Assembly (NCBI RefSeq): GCF_900112005.1
Contig: NZ_FOKK01000002.1
Span: 310,001 to 374,000, forward strand
Length of the DNA: 64,000 nt
Origin: Algoriphagus aquimarinus
GTDB taxonomy: Bacteria; Bacteroidota; Bacteroidia; Cytophagales; Cyclobacteriaceae
Direction of reading: 5' to 3'
The translations under genes were made by a program, and so were the position numbers. The notes under the pieces are model-generated. The model ran no database searches and was not told the origin of the DNA. It saw nothing but the letters and a program-made list of their open reading frames with translations. Within the stretch, counting starts at the first letter, position 1. Every line of letters begins with the position of its first letter. Shown here in pieces: positions 63,532-64,000 of the stretch.

Positions 63532-63659
63532 GATTTCCCGCAGATGTTCGCAGAAAAAACACGCTGATCTACGGGGATTAAGATAACTACTCTTAATCTT
63601 AGTACGACTCCAATCTGCGGCAATCTGCGATAGTTATCGGCAAAAATCTGCGGGAAATT
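63532..63659. repeat. CTGCGG-type intergenic repeat block with inverted ends
   Basis: TTTCCCGCAGAT near 63534 is repeated inverted as ATCTGCGGGAAA at 63646-63657. Inside are two direct AATCTGCG units and an inner inverted repeat GATTAAGA/TCTTAATC. This matches the CGCAGATT-rich tracts often found beside GxxExxY genes in Bacteroidota. It encodes nothing plausible; the minus-strand open frame across it is a shadow. Confidence 0.7.
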
Positions 63660-63728
63660 TTCATTACCAACAACACGAAAGATCACTTCACTTTCAGTAT
63701 TTTAGATAATATTTTTAAAACTGAAAAA

Positions 63729-64000
63729 ATGATTGAAAACGACATCTCCTATAAAATACGCGGGTGTATTTTTAAAGTATATAACTGCCTTGGCCCAGGG
63801 TTGCTGGAATCTGCGTATGAATTAGCATTAGCACATGAATTGGAAAAAGAAGAGCTAAATATTAAACGACAAGTTGGTCTACCACTAGTTTATGACACTA
63901 TTAAGCTAGATGTTGGTTACAGAATCGACTTAATTGTTGAAAATAAGGTCATTATAGAGATTAAATCAGTTGAAAATCTCTTGGAGGTACACCATAAACA
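63729..64000 (+). CDS. GxxExxY protein (N-terminal part)
   Basis: The first 90 codons of a GxxExxY family protein, cut by the window end. The namesake motif is GLLESAY at residues 24-30 in KVYNCLGPGLLESAYELALA. Further on, LDVGYRIDLIVENKVIIEIK has the Asp and Glu-x-Lys arrangement of PD-(D/E)XK nucleases, so an ancestral nuclease fold is likely. Function is unknown. The members are scattered in Bacteroidota genomes with the same kind of repeat that lies just upstream here. The start ATG at 63729 gives the expected N-terminus. Confidence 0.88.
   Translation, partial: MIENDISYKIRGCIFKVYNCLGPGLLESAYELALAHELEKEELNIKRQVGLPLVYDTIKLDVGYRIDLIVENKVIIEIKSVENLLEVHHK

Noticed and set aside
63399..63686. 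Minus-strand open frame of 95 codons
   Set aside because: It is the translation of the repeat block and the antisense of the small 63285 gene; its sequence repeats QIFADN-like units and has no family.

Overview
The window is chromosomal DNA of a Bacteroidota bacterium, most likely order Cytophagales and close to the Cyclobacteriaceae (Algoriphagus-like). The evidence is a complete gldK-L-M-N type IX secretion/gliding cluster with a PorP/SprF gene, families typical of the phylum (DUF4271, DUF6089, DUF1573, long NusB, HmuY, GxxExxY), promoters of the TTTG-N18/19-TAnnTTTG type, frequent TTG starts, and few recognisable Shine-Dalgarno sites. I found no rRNA, tRNA, CRISPR array, insertion sequence or prophage.

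Layout. 1-850: C-terminal part of uvrC. 867-6478 (minus): T9SS motor and ring genes gldN, gldM, gldL, gldK and a PorP/SprF-like gene. 6556-10189 (minus): HemD-like uroporphyrinogen-III synthase, a DUF4271 membrane protein and an Omp85-type outer-membrane barrel. 10236-11683: hemW and a DciA/DUF721 gene. 11803-14629: partner-switching trio (SpoIIE phosphatase, STAS antagonist, RsbW-like kinase) with no sigma factor beside it. 14717-18137: two parvulin-type periplasmic foldases. 18204-20400 (minus): coiled-coil protein and an ABC exporter. 20546-25785: amino-acid dehydrogenase, long nusB, YtxH protein, DUF1573, yajC, YbbR-like protein and coaE. 25861-28017: bestrophin and a HipA-like kinase/DUF3037 pair. 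28178-30259 (minus): serS and a lipoprotein.

30334-35832: 2OG-Fe(II) oxygenase, ChrA, CBS protein, NAD kinase, DUF6089 barrel and uppS, running into bamA and two ompH/skp genes (35840-39721), an envelope-biogenesis block. 39946: thioredoxin. 40335-45529: glycolipid block with a flippase-like protein, a GT2 and two GT39/ArnT-like transferases. 45600-47150 (minus): hpf, xerC, rpsU. 47410-49689: deiodinase-like thioredoxin-fold protein and a secreted GH29 fucosidase. 50082-52649: B12-dependent ribonucleotide reductase. 52818-54693 (minus): atpC and atpD. 54988-62428: complete heme-uptake locus (hmuT, U, V, S, TonB receptor, HmuY). 62699-64000: NlpC/P60 lipoprotein, a small protein, a repeat block and the start of a GxxExxY gene.

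The strongest unexplained signal is regulatory. Three copies of a palindrome near TTTAGATT-N-AATCTAAA occur in the heme locus. One overlaps the -33 element of a good promoter, one covers the predicted transcription start and abuts the hmuT ATG, and one lies inside the first codons of the TonB receptor. Other points of interest are a near-perfect 39-bp hairpin between atpD and atpC, an exact 10-bp inverted repeat upstream of rpsU, a transcribed-looking tract with an ATG-less ORF before nrdJ, and Bacteroidota-type intergenic repeats.
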